Positions 1-8,470 of a stretch of 64,000 nt of DNA are shown here, one piece after another. The notes beneath the pieces are model-generated. The model saw only the letters and a program-made list of their open reading frames with translations. It did not search any database and had not been told where the DNA came from. Origin of the DNA: Cryobacterium sp. (lineage in GTDB: Bacteria; Actinomycetota; Actinomycetes; Actinomycetales; Microbacteriaceae). Position 1 is the first letter of the stretch, and every line of letters begins with the position of its first letter. The stretch lies in contig JAHBSW010000004.1 in assembly GCA_019638935.1 (NCBI GenBank), forward strand, positions 36,290-100,289. Direction: 5' to 3'. Both the position numbers and the translations under genes were made by a program.

Positions 1-855
1 GCCCACGAGGCTGCCCCACTCGGTCCACGAGCCGTCGTAGTTGCGCACGTTCTCGAAGCCGAGCAGGTGCTGCAGCACGAACCAGGTGTGGCTCGAGCGT
101 TCGCCGATGCGGCAGTAGGCGATGACGTCGTCGCCGTCATTGAGACCGGCGCCGTCGCGGTAGAGGGCGCTCAGTTCGGAGAGCGACCTGAAGGTGCCGT
201 CTTCGGCGACCGCCTTGCCCCAGGGCACGTTCTGTGCGCTCGGGATGTGGCCGGCGCGAAGCGCTCCCTCCTCGGGGTACGCGGGTGCGGTGGTGCGCTC
301 GCCCGAGAACTCTTCCGGCGAGCGCACATCGACGAGGGGGTTGCCGAAGTGCTTCGCGACGTCGTCGCGGAACGCCCGCAGGGTCTTGTCATCACGATCG
401 ACGACCGGGTAGTCGGTCGCGTCGCGCGAGGGAACCTCCGTCGTGATGGGACGACCCTCGGCGATCCACTTGTCACGACCGCCGTCGATGAGGCGAACAT
501 CGGCATGGCCGAAGAGCGAGAAGATCCAGAGCGCGTAGGCGGCCCACCAGTTGTTCTTGTCGCCGTAGATGACGACCGTGTCGTCGCGGCTGATTCCCTT
601 CGCGCTGAGCAGCGCGGCGAAGCCCGCGCCGTCCACGAAGTCACGGGTCACGGGGTCATTGAGGTCGGTGTGCCAGTCGATCTTGACCGCGCCGGGAATG
701 TGGCCGGTCTCGTAGAGCAGCACGTCTTCATCCGATTCGACGACGACGATGCCGTCGCGCCCCAGATTCGTCTCCACCCATTCGGTGGTGATAAGACGCT
801 CGGGGTGAGCGTACTCGGCGAACTTCGAGTCGGATGTGTCGACCTCTACTGGCAT
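1..855 (-). CDS. Thiosulfate sulfurtransferase (tandem rhodanese), 3' end cut by window
   Basis: Two-domain rhodanese that moves sulfane sulfur from thiosulfate to a thiophilic acceptor. The minus-strand frame starts at an ATG at 853-855 behind a strong GGAGGAAC ribosome site and runs off the left edge. The N-terminal catalytically inactive rhodanese fold covers about residues 15-140. The C-terminal domain carries the active-site loop CRIGERSS, with the persulfide Cys at about residue 248, as in actinobacterial CysA-type sulfurtransferases of about 280 aa. Only the last few residues should be missing. It is transcribed away from the zapE-like gene, and the 856-1046 gap must hold both promoters. 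Family assignment is firm; the physiological sulfur donor is not visible. Confidence 0.93.
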   Translation of the reverse strand, partial: MPVEVDTSDSKFAEYAHPERLITTEWVETNLGRDGIVVVESDEDVLLYETGHIPGAVKIDWHTDLNDPVTRDFVDGAGFAALLSAKGISRDDTVVIYGDKNNWWAAYALWIFSLFGHADVRLIDGGRDKWIAEGRPITTEVPSRDATDYPVVDRDDKTLRAFRDDVAKHFGNPLVDVRSPEEFSGERTTAPAYPEEGALRAGHIPSAQNVPWGKAVAEDGTFRSLSELSALYRDGAGLNDGDDVIAYCRIGERSSHTWFVLQHLLGFENVRNYDGSWTEWGSLVG

Positions 856-1046
856 GGGTTCCTCCGTGAGCGTGGTGCGCCTGGTGAGCGTTAGGCTTGA
901 TCTGCCGCCACAGTCGAATCTACGCGTTTCAGCGGGGTTTGGCAGGGTCGGTCGTAAAGCAGCGTCACAGCAATCGCTCACTGAACCGACGATCGCGCTG
1001 TCGGCCCCGCAGTTTCCCCTGGTTTGCATCGTAGAGAGTTCGCCAC

Positions 1047-2066
1047 GTGACCGTAGAGCAAGTTCGTCTTGCGAGTTTGACCCATCGCCGCCCCACCCTC
1101 ACGGGGGACGAGATCGTGCGGCACCTCGTGCCGCCGCGGCAGTTTCGCACGGCGACGGTCGACACGTACCGTCCCGACCACGACTACCCGTCGCAGGCCG
1201 CTGCCGTGGAAGCCGTGCGGGAGTTCGCGACATCGTTCCTACCCTCGAGCGGCGGCTTCTTCGGTCGACGCAAGACGCCGCAGACGAAACCGGGCATCTA
1301 CCTCGACGGCGGCTTCGGAGTCGGCAAGACGCACCTGCTCGCCTCGGTGTGGCACCTCGCCCCGGGCCGCAAGTACTTCGGCACCTTCATCGAGTACACG
1401 GCGCTCGTGGGTGCGCTCGGCTATGCCCAGACCGTCTCTCTGCTGCGCGGCGCGACCCTTCTCTGCATCGACGAGTTCGAGCTCGACGACCCCGGCGACA
1501 CTCGGCTCATGTCACGACTGCTCGGCGAGCTCACCGCCTCCGGAACCCGCATAGCCGCCACATCGAACACCCCGCCGAACGCACTCGGCGAGGGTCGTTT
1601 CGCGGCCCAGGACTTCTTGCGCGAGATCGATGCGCTCTCGGCGCAGTTCGCCGTCATTCGCATCGACGGGCTCGACTATCGCCGTCGCGACGTCGAAGGT
1701 CACGCGGTCTCGCTCGAACGAGCAGGCTTCGAGGCGGCCGTCGCCGCCGTTGAGGGCGAGGTCACGATCGACTCGTTCGCCGACGTGAACCGTCACCTCG
1801 CGGCCGTTCACCCCTCGCGCTACGCGAAGCTTGTCGATGGCCTCACCGCGGTCGCGATTCGCGACGTCGCGGTGTTCGGCAATCAAACGGATGCCCTGCG
1901 TTTCGTCGCGTTCGTCGACCGCCTCTACGACGGCCAGGTTCAGGTCATCGCGACGGGTGTTCCGCTTGATGCCGTATTCCCCGAGGACATGCTGAACGGC
2001 GGCTACCGCAAGAAGTACCTGCGCGCGATCTCCCGACTGATCGCACTCACCTCCGCGGAGGAATGA
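1047..2066 (+). CDS. zapE: Cell division protein ZapE / AFG1-like ATPase
   Basis: 339-aa AFG1/ZapE family P-loop ATPase. Walker A is GGFGVGKT at residues 88-95 and Walker B is [11 protein letters not shown] at about 138-148. In proteobacteria ZapE binds FtsZ and destabilises Z rings; mitochondrial AFG1 aids respiratory-complex turnover. The role in Actinobacteria is less clear. The GTG start directly precedes VEQVRLASL, a typical start for this family. It is a single gene, facing away from the sulfurtransferase and converging with the glycine-rich protein gene that follows, with only 10 bp between stops. Length and motifs are intact. Confidence 0.9.
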   Translation: MTVEQVRLASLTHRRPTLTGDEIVRHLVPPRQFRTATVDTYRPDHDYPSQAAAVEAVREFATSFLPSSGGFFGRRKTPQTKPGIYLDGGFGVGKTHLLASVWHLAPGRKYFGTFIEYTALVGALGYAQTVSLLRGATLLCIDEFELDDPGDTRLMSRLLGELTASGTRIAATSNTPPNALGEGRFAAQDFLREIDALSAQFAVIRIDGLDYRRRDVEGHAVSLERAGFEAAVAAVEGEVTIDSFADVNRHLAAVHPSRYAKLVDGLTAVAIRDVAVFGNQTDALRFVAFVDRLYDGQVQVIATGVPLDAVFPEDMLNGGYRKKYLRAISRLIALTSAEE

Positions 2067-2076
2067 TCCCTGCGGG

Positions 2077-3567
2077 CTAATCCGCTCCGCGCGCGGATCG
2101 GCGACTGCGCAACAGGGCGACGGCAACCGCGACGAGACCCGCGAGCAGCAGCCCTGCCCCCAAGAACACCACCGGGGCACTGTCGGCACCCGTGTTGGAC
2201 AGCCCGCCGCCGGCGGTCGACGACCACTGCGCGTAGTAGTCGATCGCGCCAGGACCGGACGCGAGCGATGCGCTGGGGGCGAGCAGCGTGCTTGATGAGG
2301 CTGAGAGAGACCAGCCGTTGAGCGTGTGGCCCGCGTAGACGGGGAATGGTGCTCCGACGAGTGCTGCGAGGCCGAACAGGTTCGTCACCTGGTCGAGACT
2401 CGTCGCGCGCACCGACCAGAAATCGGTCGTGCCGTTGTTCGCGTGGAACACCGCGTTCGGTGCCGTGTGCGACCCGGCCGGCAGGATGCTGTCGAGCGCC
2501 TCATCGGCGGCGAACACGCCCGAGCTGAGTGGGCTGAGGCCCTCGCCACCGGTTCCCCCGGTGCCACCGGTTGCGCCGGCACCGCCCGATCCTCCGGATC
2601 CGCCCGAGCCGCCGGCGCCACCCGGGGCGCTGCCGTCGCTGTTCGGTGAGCCTGGAGCGCCTCCTCCTCCCGGGTTGCCGGGAAAACCAGAGCTCGGCGA
2701 GCCGGGGGTGCCTCCCACCGATCCTGCCGTCCCGGGGCCGAGGAGCGCGGCACCGTCGAGGAGTGCGAACGCACCACCGTTGCTGAATCCTGTTGCGCCG
2801 TTGCCGCCGTCACCGCCGGGGCCACCGGTGCCTCCGGTGCCGCCCTCGCCGCCCGGGCCTCCGGGACCACCGGGACTCCCTCCGTCGCCGTTACCACCGG
2901 GGCCTCCGGTTCCTCCGGCGCCACCGGGGCCTCCGGAACCTCCGTTGCCGCCGTCGCCGCCGTCGCCACCGACAACGTTGAGGGTGGCTCCTACCACGAT
3001 GACACTGCCGAGATTGCTGACTCCCACGCCTCCGTTGCCTGCGGATGAACCAGAAAGACCGATGTCGCCATTTCCTCCGTCGCCTCCGAAACCGCCGGGG
3101 GCGCCATCGCTGTCTTCACCGTCGTCGCCGGTAGCGCCGACAGCGCCGGAGCTTCCAGGGGATCCAGGGGCACCATCGAGTCCCGGGAGTCCGTGACCGC
3201 CCGTGACACTCGCGGAACCTGGACCGACGATGATCAACGTGGCACCGGCGGCAACGGTGAGACCGGTCAAGCCGTTGCCGGCGAAGTCGGCGCCTACGGC
3301 GACAGTGAGGGCATTCCCCTCCAGCTTGATGATCAGCGTTCCTGCCGTGAGCGACAGCGGCTGGGTAACGGCGATAGTGCCCGTCAGTGTGGCGGTCACC
3401 GTGTCGCCGCCGGATGCGGTGGCGAACGCCGAGATGACATCAGCCTCGGTGGTCACGTCGACGGCGGTGTCGGCGTATGCCGCGGGCGCGGCGAGCAGCG
3501 TGAATGCTCCGGCCAGAACGGTTGTGAGCACGGTGGCACTGAGCCGCATCATCGGTGAGCGGCGCAT
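2077..3567 (-). CDS. Secreted glycine-rich (collagen-like) protein with LPXTG-like wall anchor
   Basis: About 496 aa from the chosen ATG at 3565-3567; in-frame ATGs at 3607-3609 and 3549-3554 are alternatives and no start has a convincing Shine-Dalgarno. The order is: a signal peptide with RR and a hydrophobic core ending AYA-D (about residue 35); a domain rich in Thr/Val/Ala that reads like a short beta-helix; a roughly 180-residue block of GGxGGxGG/GPGG collagen-like repeats; an InlB/Flg_new-like segment (YAGHTLNGWS...YYAQW); and then LSNTG (about 456-460), a transmembrane helix and an RRSAR tail. This is the layout of a sortase substrate, though LSNTG departs from LPXTG. No sortase gene lies in the window. 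Function is unknown; a cell-surface stalk or adhesin is an inference. Confidence 0.72.
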   Translation of the reverse strand: MRRSPMMRLSATVLTTVLAGAFTLLAAPAAYADTAVDVTTEADVISAFATASGGDTVTATLTGTIAVTQPLSLTAGTLIIKLEGNALTVAVGADFAGNGLTGLTVAAGATLIIVGPGSASVTGGHGLPGLDGAPGSPGSSGAVGATGDDGEDSDGAPGGFGGDGGNGDIGLSGSSAGNGGVGVSNLGSVIVVGATLNVVGGDGGDGGNGGSGGPGGAGGTGGPGGNGDGGSPGGPGGPGGEGGTGGTGGPGGDGGNGATGFSNGGAFALLDGAALLGPGTAGSVGGTPGSPSSGFPGNPGGGGAPGSPNSDGSAPGGAGGSGGSGGSGGAGATGGTGGTGGEGLSPLSSGVFAADEALDSILPAGSHTAPNAVFHANNGTTDFWSVRATSLDQVTNLFGLAALVGAPFPVYAGHTLNGWSLSASSSTLLAPSASLASGPGAIDYYAQWSSTAGGGLSNTGADSAPVVFLGAGLLLAGLVAVAVALLRSRRSARGAD

Positions 3568-3694
3568 CGCTCCGCGGGCGGGGGCGTTTCGGGTGTCCAG
3601 GGTTCGCATCCGCCGATTATTGCATGATGGGCGGATTCGAGGAATAGGCGGAGCCGGTCTCGGAAACACGATCGTCACGCGGGTGGCCGCTGCC

Positions 3695-3732
3695 GTAACG
3701 CGTTCGACACACGAATGAGCGCGCGCCGAAAC
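3695..3732 (+). promoter_or_regulatory. Candidate GlnR-type nitrogen box upstream of amt
   Basis: Four 5-mers are spaced by exactly 6 nt: GTAAC, GACAC, GAGCG, GAAAC. The GlnR consensus in Streptomyces is gTnAC-n6-GaAAC repeated, and two half-sites match fully, one with a single mismatch and one (GAGCG) poorly. It ends 56 bp before the ammonium transporter start, where nitrogen control is expected. Matching was by eye only. Confidence 0.45.
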
Positions 3733-3788
3733 ACGCTCACGCCACGATTGCCGGAAACCGCCCATTTCCGACCATCGAAAGGCACACC

Positions 3789-5051
3789 ATGTCGGCAGAA
3801 ATCGTCTGGCTGCTCGTCACCGCAGCGCTCGTCTTGTTCATGACCCCGGGGCTCGCGTTCTTCTACGGCGGCCTCGTCAAGGCGAAGAGCGTCGTGAGCA
3901 TGATGATGCTGAGCTTCGGCTCGCTGGGCCTCATCAGCGTGCTCTGGATTCTCTACGGCTTCAACATCAACTCGATCACGGGAACGAGCGCGGACCTCAT
4001 CCCCGGGCTCGCGGGAAACCCGCTCAGCGACGTGTCGCTGGCGGCGGCCGACGGATCGACCCTTGCGGGGGCGGCCTTCGGCGCGACCTTCGCGATCATC
4101 ACCGTCGCTCTCATCTCGGGCGCCGTCGCCGACCGTGCCCGATTCGGCTCGTGGCTGCTGTTCGCCGGCATCTGGGCCACGCTCTCGTACTTCCCCGTCG
4201 CGGGCTGGGTCTGGGCACTCGACGCCGACGGGAACGCGACCGGATGGATCGGCACCCTCGGTGCGGCGCTCTTCGGCGCCGACAGCGGCCTCGCCGTGCT
4301 CGATTGGGCGGGCGGAACGGCCGTGCACATCAACGCCGGTGCCGCCGCCCTCGCGCTTGCGCTCGTGCTCGGCAAGCGCACCGTGTTCGTCAAGGGCGCG
4401 CACAAGCCGCACAATGTTCCGCTCGTGCTCATCGGTGTCGCGATTCTCTGGTTCGGCTGGTTCGGCTTCAACACGGGCGCGGCGACGGCGGACGGCGAGG
4501 CTGGCCTCATCTTCATCAACACGATCGGCGCACCCGCCGCGGCCGTGCTCGGCTGGCTGCTCGTGGAGAAGATCAAGGATGGCAAGCCCACGTCGGTGGG
4601 TGCGGCATCCGGTGCCGTCGCCGGTCTCGTCGCGATCACGCCTGCCTGCGCGTTCCTCACCCCGGGCTGGGCGATCGCACTCGGCCTCGTCGCCGGTGCG
4701 ATCTGCGCCCTCGCGGTCGAGGTCAAGTACCGCTGGGGCTACGACGACTCGCTTGACGTCGTCGGCCTGCACCTCGTCGCCGGAATCGTCGGATGCGTGT
4801 TCCTGGGCTTCTTCGCCACCGACACCGGTCTGTTCACCGGGGGCGACGCCCGTCAACTCGTGCTGCAGCTCATTCCCGTCGTCGCCGTGGCCGCGTACTC
4901 GTTCCTCGTCGCCTACGTCGTGGGAACCGCGATCGAGAAGACGATCGGGTTCCGGGTGAAGACCGAAGACGAGGTCGCCGGTATCGACCTCGTCGTGCAC
5001 GGCGAGGAAGGCTACTCGCTCGAAGCGGAGGCGGAGCTCGTCAAAGCGTGA
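3789..5051 (+). CDS. amt: Ammonium transporter Amt
   Basis: 420-aa Amt/Rh family channel for NH4+/NH3 in the inner membrane, with about 11 hydrophobic segments. The twin pore histidines are seen as H180 (GGTAVHINAG) and H328 (DVVGLHLVAG), 148 residues apart as in E. coli AmtB (150). The structural Asp-Arg of ADRARFGSW is also present. It starts at an ATG 7 bases after an AAAGG ribosome site. It stands alone: no glnB/glnK follows, although amt-glnK pairs are common in Actinobacteria, so the PII protein must be elsewhere. A GlnR-like array lies upstream and a strong hairpin follows the stop. Confidence 0.95.
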   Translation: MSAEIVWLLVTAALVLFMTPGLAFFYGGLVKAKSVVSMMMLSFGSLGLISVLWILYGFNINSITGTSADLIPGLAGNPLSDVSLAAADGSTLAGAAFGATFAIITVALISGAVADRARFGSWLLFAGIWATLSYFPVAGWVWALDADGNATGWIGTLGAALFGADSGLAVLDWAGGTAVHINAGAAALALALVLGKRTVFVKGAHKPHNVPLVLIGVAILWFGWFGFNTGAATADGEAGLIFINTIGAPAAAVLGWLLVEKIKDGKPTSVGAASGAVAGLVAITPACAFLTPGWAIALGLVAGAICALAVEVKYRWGYDDSLDVVGLHLVAGIVGCVFLGFFATDTGLFTGGDARQLVLQLIPVVAVAAYSFLVAYVVGTAIEKTIGFRVKTEDEVAGIDLVVHGEEGYSLEAEAELVKA

Positions 5052-5070
5052 TTCGCCGGGCACGGCTGTC

Positions 5071-5102
5071 GCGGCGCGCATCTCCGATGAGGTGCGCGCC
5101 GC
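5071..5102 (+). terminator. Hairpin after amt, likely terminator
   Basis: A perfect 10-bp stem GCGGCGCGCA / TGCGCGCCGC flanks a 12-nt loop, 20 bp after the amt stop. There is no clear U-run, as is common in high-GC genomes. It separates amt from the SDR gene. Confidence 0.6.
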
Positions 5103-5121
5103 TTCCGTCTAGAATCGTTCG

Positions 5122-6630
5122 GTGACAGAGGGCGAGCGGACAGGCGGCGAGCCGCTCGGCAGCGATCCGGCGGGCGGTGACCCTGCCGGAATCGACCCCG
5201 CAGACCTCGCCACCGTGCTGCGGGTTCTCGCCGCTCTGGACCAGCTCGACGAGCAGCATCCGGACTACATCGCCGTGCGCCATGCCACCGCCCGCATGGT
5301 CAAGGCGGTCAAGAAGAATCGGCGACTCGAGAAGCGCGCCGGCATCGCGAACGCCGACCGCGCTGTCGTCGCGGCCACTGCTACGGGAGCACCCGACCGC
5401 ATCGACGACGAGACCCGCGGAATCCCGCTCGCGACGCGCGTCGCCGCACCGATCGCCGGTGAACTGATCAAGTCGCGCGCCTGCTACATCTGCAAGCAGC
5501 ACTACACGCAGGTGGATGCCTTCTACCATCAACTCTGCCCCGAGTGCGCGGCGTTCAGCCACGAGAAGCGCGACGCCCGCACCGACCTGACCGATCGTCG
5601 CGCGCTGCTCACCGGCGGCCGCGCCAAGATCGGCATGCACATCGCGCTTCGCCTGCTGCGCGACGGAGCGCACACCACGATCACGACGAGGTTTCCGCGC
5701 GACGCGGTGCGTCGCTTCTCGCGCCTTCCGGATGCCGGTGACTGGCTGCACCGGCTGCGGGTCGTCGGCATCGACCTGCGCGACCCCGCCCAGGTGCTCG
5801 GGCTCGCCGACTCGGTGGCTGCGGCCGGGTCTCTCGACATCCTTATCAACAACGCAGCGCAGACCGTTCGCCGTTCGCCCGGTGCCTACGCGCCACTGGC
5901 GGCGGCAGAGCTCGAACCGCTCCCGAGCGGCCCACTGCCTGACATGCTCACGTTCGGGCACACGAACGACGCTCATCCGCAGGCGCTGGCCGCGTCGGTC
6001 GCTGCGCACCCCCTGCTTGCGCGCACCGGAGGGGTCAGCGCCGATGAGCTGGCCGAGCTTGCCATGACGGCGGGGTCGTCGTCGCTCGAGCGGATGTCGG
6101 CGGGCACCGCCATCGATGCCGGTGGACTGGTGCCCGATGAGCTGCACATCAACAGCTGGACCCAGCACGTGCACGAGGTCGACCCGCTCGAGATGCTCGA
6201 GGTTCAGCTGGCGAACACGACGGCCCCCTTCCTGCTCATCAGCCGACTGCGGCCGGCGATGGCTGCGTCTTCCGCGCGCCGCAAGTACGTCGTCAACGTC
6301 TCCGCGATGGAGGGCCAGTTCGCGCGGCGCTACAAGGGTCCGGGCCACCCGCACACGAACATGGCCAAGGCCGCTCTCAACATGCTCACGCGCACGAGCG
6401 CGGGGGAGATGCTCGAGACCGACGGCATCCTCATGACCGCGGTCGACACCGGGTGGATCACCGACGAGCGACCCCACCACACCAAGGTGCGTCTCGCCGA
6501 GGAGGGCTTTCACGCCCCGCTCGATCTCGTCGACGGTGCCGCGCGGGTCTACGACCCGATCGTGCGCGGCGAGGCGGGCGAGGATGTCTTCGGCGTGTTT
6601 CTCAAGGACTATCGCCCCGCTGCGTGGTGA
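5122..6630 (+). CDS. SDR-fold oxidoreductase-like protein with N-terminal Cys4 cluster and displaced catalytic Tyr
   Basis: 502 aa, GTG start. Residues 1-110 are a charged helical region. C121-C124 and C139-C142 form a CxxC-x14-CxxC putative zinc knuckle. A Rossmann SDR domain follows from about residue 158, with TGGRAKIG for the cofactor and NNAA at 243-246. The catalytic Ser is plausible at S394 and the Lys at K416 (MAKAALN). The residue four before K416 is Thr412, not Tyr; Y404 lies nearby but is not in a YxxxK motif. A long insert (about residues 255-350) separates the NNAA strand from the active site. It may bind a nucleotide without ordinary dehydrogenase chemistry. Substrate unknown. 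Confidence 0.75.
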   Translation: MTEGERTGGEPLGSDPAGGDPAGIDPADLATVLRVLAALDQLDEQHPDYIAVRHATARMVKAVKKNRRLEKRAGIANADRAVVAATATGAPDRIDDETRGIPLATRVAAPIAGELIKSRACYICKQHYTQVDAFYHQLCPECAAFSHEKRDARTDLTDRRALLTGGRAKIGMHIALRLLRDGAHTTITTRFPRDAVRRFSRLPDAGDWLHRLRVVGIDLRDPAQVLGLADSVAAAGSLDILINNAAQTVRRSPGAYAPLAAAELEPLPSGPLPDMLTFGHTNDAHPQALAASVAAHPLLARTGGVSADELAELAMTAGSSSLERMSAGTAIDAGGLVPDELHINSWTQHVHEVDPLEMLEVQLANTTAPFLLISRLRPAMAASSARRKYVVNVSAMEGQFARRYKGPGHPHTNMAKAALNMLTRTSAGEMLETDGILMTAVDTGWITDERPHHTKVRLAEEGFHAPLDLVDGAARVYDPIVRGEAGEDVFGVFLKDYRPAAW

Positions 6631-6661
6631 CCGGTCGCTCGCCCGCCTAGCCATGGTCCGG

Positions 6662-7477
6662 CTAGCGGCGGCCCGCCTTGCGGCGGAACAGCCATGCACC
6701 CCACGCGACCGCGATCACGAGGATGACGAGACACCACCCGACCGCCCACCACGGCTCGGCGTTCAGGGGCGTGCCCATGAGCAGTCCGCGGATCGTCTCG
6801 ACGATCGGGGTGACCGGCTGATGCGCGGCGATCGGCTGCAGCCAGCCTGGCATGCTCGCCACGGGCACGAAGGCGCTCGAGAGATACGGGACGAACAGCA
6901 GGACGAAGCCGTAGCCGTTCGCGCCCTCAGGGGAGCCGGCGGCGAGGCCGATCGCCGCGAACAGATACGTGATCGCCAGGATGTACAGGGCGATGAGCAC
7001 GGCCAGTGCGACCCATTCCACGAGGCTGCCCGTCGGGCGAAACCCGACGAGCACGCCGACACCGATCACGATCGCGGTGGCGACGAGGTTGCGCAGCAGG
7101 CTTGCAACCACATGTCCGGTGAGGATCGCACCCGCCCGTAGCGGCATCGTGCGGAAGCGATCGATGATGCCGGTGCGCATGTCGTTGGCGACGTACACGG
7201 CGGTCGACGAGGCACCGAAACCAGCGCAGGTCAGGATGATGCCGGGCACGACGTAGTCGACATAGGCACCGGAGGAGTCGATCGCTCCGCCGAACACCCA
7301 GGTGAACATGAGCATGAGCATCACGGGCAGAAGGATCGCCATGAGCAATGATTCGCCGTCGCGGAGGGAGTGGCGCAGGCTGCGTTCGACGAAGACCGAT
7401 TCCGCGGTCACTCCGCGCAGGCGACGCCTCAGGGGCGGGGGAGCGGCTGCGGTGGGCGCGGGCACTGCGGTGGTCAT
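6662..7477 (-). CDS. ABC-2 type transporter permease, DrrB-like
   Basis: 271-aa membrane component of a drug/lipid exporter. After a roughly 35-residue cytoplasmic tail come six hydrophobic segments, with an ABC-2 C-terminal signature around the LLFVPYLSSAFVPVASMPGWLQPIAAHQPVTP region, typical of DrrB/ABC2_membrane proteins. The ATG at 7475-7477 overlaps the stop of the ATPase gene upstream, so the two are translationally coupled. It pairs with the ATPase in the same transcript and is likely controlled by the divergent TetR gene. The exported compound cannot be told from sequence. Confidence 0.9.
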   Translation of the reverse strand: MTTAVPAPTAAAPPPLRRRLRGVTAESVFVERSLRHSLRDGESLLMAILLPVMLMLMFTWVFGGAIDSSGAYVDYVVPGIILTCAGFGASSTAVYVANDMRTGIIDRFRTMPLRAGAILTGHVVASLLRNLVATAIVIGVGVLVGFRPTGSLVEWVALAVLIALYILAITYLFAAIGLAAGSPEGANGYGFVLLFVPYLSSAFVPVASMPGWLQPIAAHQPVTPIVETIRGLLMGTPLNAEPWWAVGWCLVILVIAVAWGAWLFRRKAGRR

Positions 7478-8364
7478 GCGGTCTCCTTCACGGCGTGAGC
7501 GTTGGGCGAGGTGAGAGCGAGAAAGACGTCGTCGAGCGAGGGGCGGCGCAGCGTCACGACTCCGTCGGCACCGTCCTCGTCGAGCAGGTCGAGCGCGCGG
7601 CGCAGGTCGGAAACGGTTCCGTCGGTGGGGATCTCCCTCAGCAGCTCGCCGTTCTCGTCGTGGAGTTCGACGGTGTCGCCGCCCACTCGAGCCTTGAGCT
7701 CGGCGGCCGTACCGAGGGCGGCAACTCGGCCGTTGTGCAGCACCGCGATGCGATCGGCGAGCTGGTCCGCCTCTTCGAGGTACTGCGTGGTGAGAAAGAC
7801 GGTCGTTCCGGAGGCGGCGAGCGATCGGATGAGATCCCAGAGTTCCCGCCGGCTGCGGGTATCGAGGCCGGTCGTCGGTTCGTCGAGGAAGAGAACCTCC
7901 GGCGTCACGACGAAGCTGAGCGCGAGATCGAGGCGGCGGCGCATTCCGCCGGAGAAGGCTCGAACGAGGCGGGAGGCGGCATCCGTCAGCCCGAACTGCT
8001 CGATCAGTTCGGCGGCGCGGCGGTGCGATTCGCCTCGGCCGAGACCAGCCAGTCGCGCGAACATCACGACGTTCTCGGTGGCGGTGAGAGCGTCGTCGAC
8101 CGCAGCGGCCTGGCCGGTGAGGCTGATCCGTCGCTGCACCTCTACGGCTTGGGAGCGCACGTTGAAGCCGACGACGGATGCTGTGCCGGAATCGGCTGAG
8201 GTGAGGGTCGTGAGCACGTTGATGGTGGTGGTCTTGCCGGCGCCGTTCGGCCCGAGCAGAGCGAAGACCTCGCCACGCTCGACGGTGAGGGAGAGTCCGT
8301 CGATGACCGTTTGCCTGCCGAAGGTCTTGCGCAGATTGTGGATCTCGATGGCGTTCGTGGTCAT
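7474..8364 (-). CDS. ABC transporter ATP-binding protein, DrrA-like
   Basis: 296-aa nucleotide-binding subunit of the daunorubicin-resistance (DrrA) type. Walker A is GPNGAGKTT (38-46), the signature is FSGGMRRRLDLA (about 138-149), Walker B is VLFLDEPTTGLD (158-169), and a H-loop region and the DrrA-type C-terminal domain follow. It drives the DrrB-like permease encoded immediately downstream with a 4-bp overlap. The start ATG lies behind an AGAAAGG-type site. Divergent transcription from the TetR gene, with a long palindrome between, suggests inducible export of a small hydrophobic compound. Confidence 0.93.
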   Translation of the reverse strand: MTTNAIEIHNLRKTFGRQTVIDGLSLTVERGEVFALLGPNGAGKTTTINVLTTLTSADSGTASVVGFNVRSQAVEVQRRISLTGQAAAVDDALTATENVVMFARLAGLGRGESHRRAAELIEQFGLTDAASRLVRAFSGGMRRRLDLALSFVVTPEVLFLDEPTTGLDTRSRRELWDLIRSLAASGTTVFLTTQYLEEADQLADRIAVLHNGRVAALGTAAELKARVGGDTVELHDENGELLREIPTDGTVSDLRRALDLLDEDGADGVVTLRRPSLDDVFLALTSPNAHAVKETA

Positions 8365-8403
8365 TCCATGCCTTTCTGGTTGCCCCGTGATAGAAACTGT
8401 GTA

Positions 8404-8427
8404 TGTCAGACACTTATGTGTATGACA
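8404..8427. promoter_or_regulatory. Near-perfect palindromic TetR operator between drrAB-like operon and tetR
   Basis: Ten-base arms TGTCAGACAC and GTGTATGACA surround TTAT; 9 of 10 pairs match. Nearby GTGTATG and ACAC repeats (8400-8435) suggest a second overlapping half-site. A TATGAT at 8441-8446 fits a -10 for the rightward tetR gene, so a bound repressor would block both promoters. Confidence 0.7.
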
Positions 8428-8470
8428 CTAACACACTGTTTATGATCGAAACAGAAGTAGGATTGTTCGC

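Noticed and set aside
2429-3196. Plus-strand proline-rich frame (PPxPP) opposite the collagen-like gene
   Set aside because: It is the complement of glycine codons; the minus-strand protein has a signal peptide and wall anchor while this one has no start context or domain.
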